Shown here piece by piece: positions 19,225 to 19,607 of a DNA stretch of 19,607 bases. The translations under genes and the position numbers were made by a program. Within the stretch, counting starts at the first letter, position 1. Every line of letters starts with the position of its first letter. The stretch lies in assembly GCA_020441225.1 (NCBI GenBank), contig JAGRMP010000413.1:1-19607 (forward strand), written 5' to 3'. Source of the DNA: Maritimibacter sp. (GTDB taxonomy: Bacteria > Pseudomonadota > Alphaproteobacteria > Rhodobacterales > Rhodobacteraceae). The notes under the pieces were generated by a model that searched no databases, had not been told where the DNA came from, and saw nothing but the letters and a program-made list of their open reading frames with translations.

Positions 19225-19607
19225 TCAGGCGGCGAGCCCTTTCGCGCCCATGTCCAGGTACTTCCTGCGCCGCTGCTGTTTGAGCGCCTTGCGGTCCTTG
19301 CCTGCCAGCGCCTTGAGCTCGGCTTCCAGCGCCTTGCCCACCGCGCCGATGGTCTGGCCGCGGCCCCGCTGCGCGCCTCCCACCGGCTCCGAGATGATCC
19401 GGTCGATCACGCCAAGTTGCTTGAGATCCTGCGCGGTGAGCCGGAGCGCCTCCGCCGCCTCGCGCATTTTCTCGGCATCTTTCCACAGGATCGAGGCGCA
19501 GCCCTCGGGCGAGATCACCGAGTAGATCGAATGTTCCAGCATCATCACCGTGTTGCCGGTGGCAAAGGCCACCGCCCCGCCGGAGCCGCCCTCGCCGATG
19601 ATGACCG
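19225..19607 (-). CDS. accA: acetyl-CoA carboxylase carboxyltransferase subunit alpha, C-terminal part
   Basis: The frame enters from the right edge and ends at TGA (19225-19227), giving about the last 127 residues; the N-terminus lies outside. The visible part starts with [18 protein letters not shown], the glycine-rich carboxyltransferase core that binds carboxybiotin and acetyl-CoA, then [22 protein letters not shown], the strongly conserved AccA signature, and [19 protein letters not shown]. The basic C-terminal tail ([12 protein letters not shown]) is typical. AccA forms the alpha2beta2 carboxyltransferase with AccD in fatty acid synthesis. It lies 127 bp upstream of the M24 gene's stop side neighbour on the same strand, with nothing else recognisable in that gap. 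Confidence 0.96.
   Translation of the reverse strand, partial: VIIGEGGSGGAVAFATGNTVMMLEHSIYSVISPEGCASILWKDAEKMREAAEALRLTAQDLKQLGVIDRIISEPVGGAQRGRGQTIGAVGKALEAELKALAGKDRKALKQQRRRKYLDMGAKGLAA

Noticed and set aside
1..19607. CRISPR arrays, tRNA or rRNA genes, prophage modules and integrase attachment sites
   Set aside because: No regularly spaced repeats, tRNA cloverleaf sequences, rRNA stretches or phage structural genes were seen on either strand by reading.

Overview
The window is GC-rich chromosomal DNA. Tightly packed genes with ATGA stop/start overlaps, the cobC-cobD pair preceded by a DUF1636 gene, a DddP-like M24 protein and cytochrome c'-type proteins suggest an alphaproteobacterium, most likely of the Rhodobacterales (Roseobacter-type). 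This placement is inferred from gene content and codon bias, not from a marker gene.

Layout, left to right. (1) 1-691: the 5' part of an NYN-domain RNase-like gene (minus strand, runs off the left edge). (2) 807-1769: two tandem cytochrome c'-like genes (minus). (3) 1827-3604: a complete IS1595-family element carrying a transposase and an NTF2-like passenger gene, with matching terminal inverted repeats and a perfect 8-bp target duplication AAAAGTTT. It sits in what was a divergent promoter region of roughly 125 bp between the second cytochrome gene and a YqcI/YcgG-family (heme-dependent N-hydroxylase-like) gene at 3680. (4) 4678-6031: a LysR regulator with a strong terminator, then a small Tat-exported protein. 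(5) 6110-8168: a sulfotransferase convergent with an OmpA-like protein. (6) 8366-10932: a minus-strand GNAT / CinA-type molybdopterin-binding pair and a membrane-anchored alpha/beta hydrolase. (7) 11252-12846: an ornithine-cyclodeaminase-family gene overlapping a HAD phosphatase gene. (8) 13038-15324: a cobalamin block, DUF1636 - cobC - cobD, translationally coupled through ATGA overlaps. (9) 15459-16679: an exported MltB-type lytic transglycosylase with a peptidoglycan-binding domain. (10) 16680-17005: an intergenic region with unusual structure (below). (11) 17006-19607: an unknown gene, a DddP-like M24 metalloprotein, and the 3' end of accA at the right edge.

The most interesting signal is at 16691-16972. 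A hydrophobic peptide frame of about 30 codons (minus strand) has a near-perfect Shine-Dalgarno. Opposite and convergent to it lies a short plus-strand unit with a candidate extended -10 promoter and a strong intrinsic terminator, predicting an RNA of roughly 75 nt. The start region of the peptide gene is repeated in direct orientation inside that RNA unit, so the RNA would be antisense to the peptide gene's translation start. This resembles a type I toxin-antitoxin locus and is closest in layout to the convergent, direct-repeat fst/RNAII (par) arrangement of Gram-positive plasmids. It is a sequence-based prediction and has not been tested.
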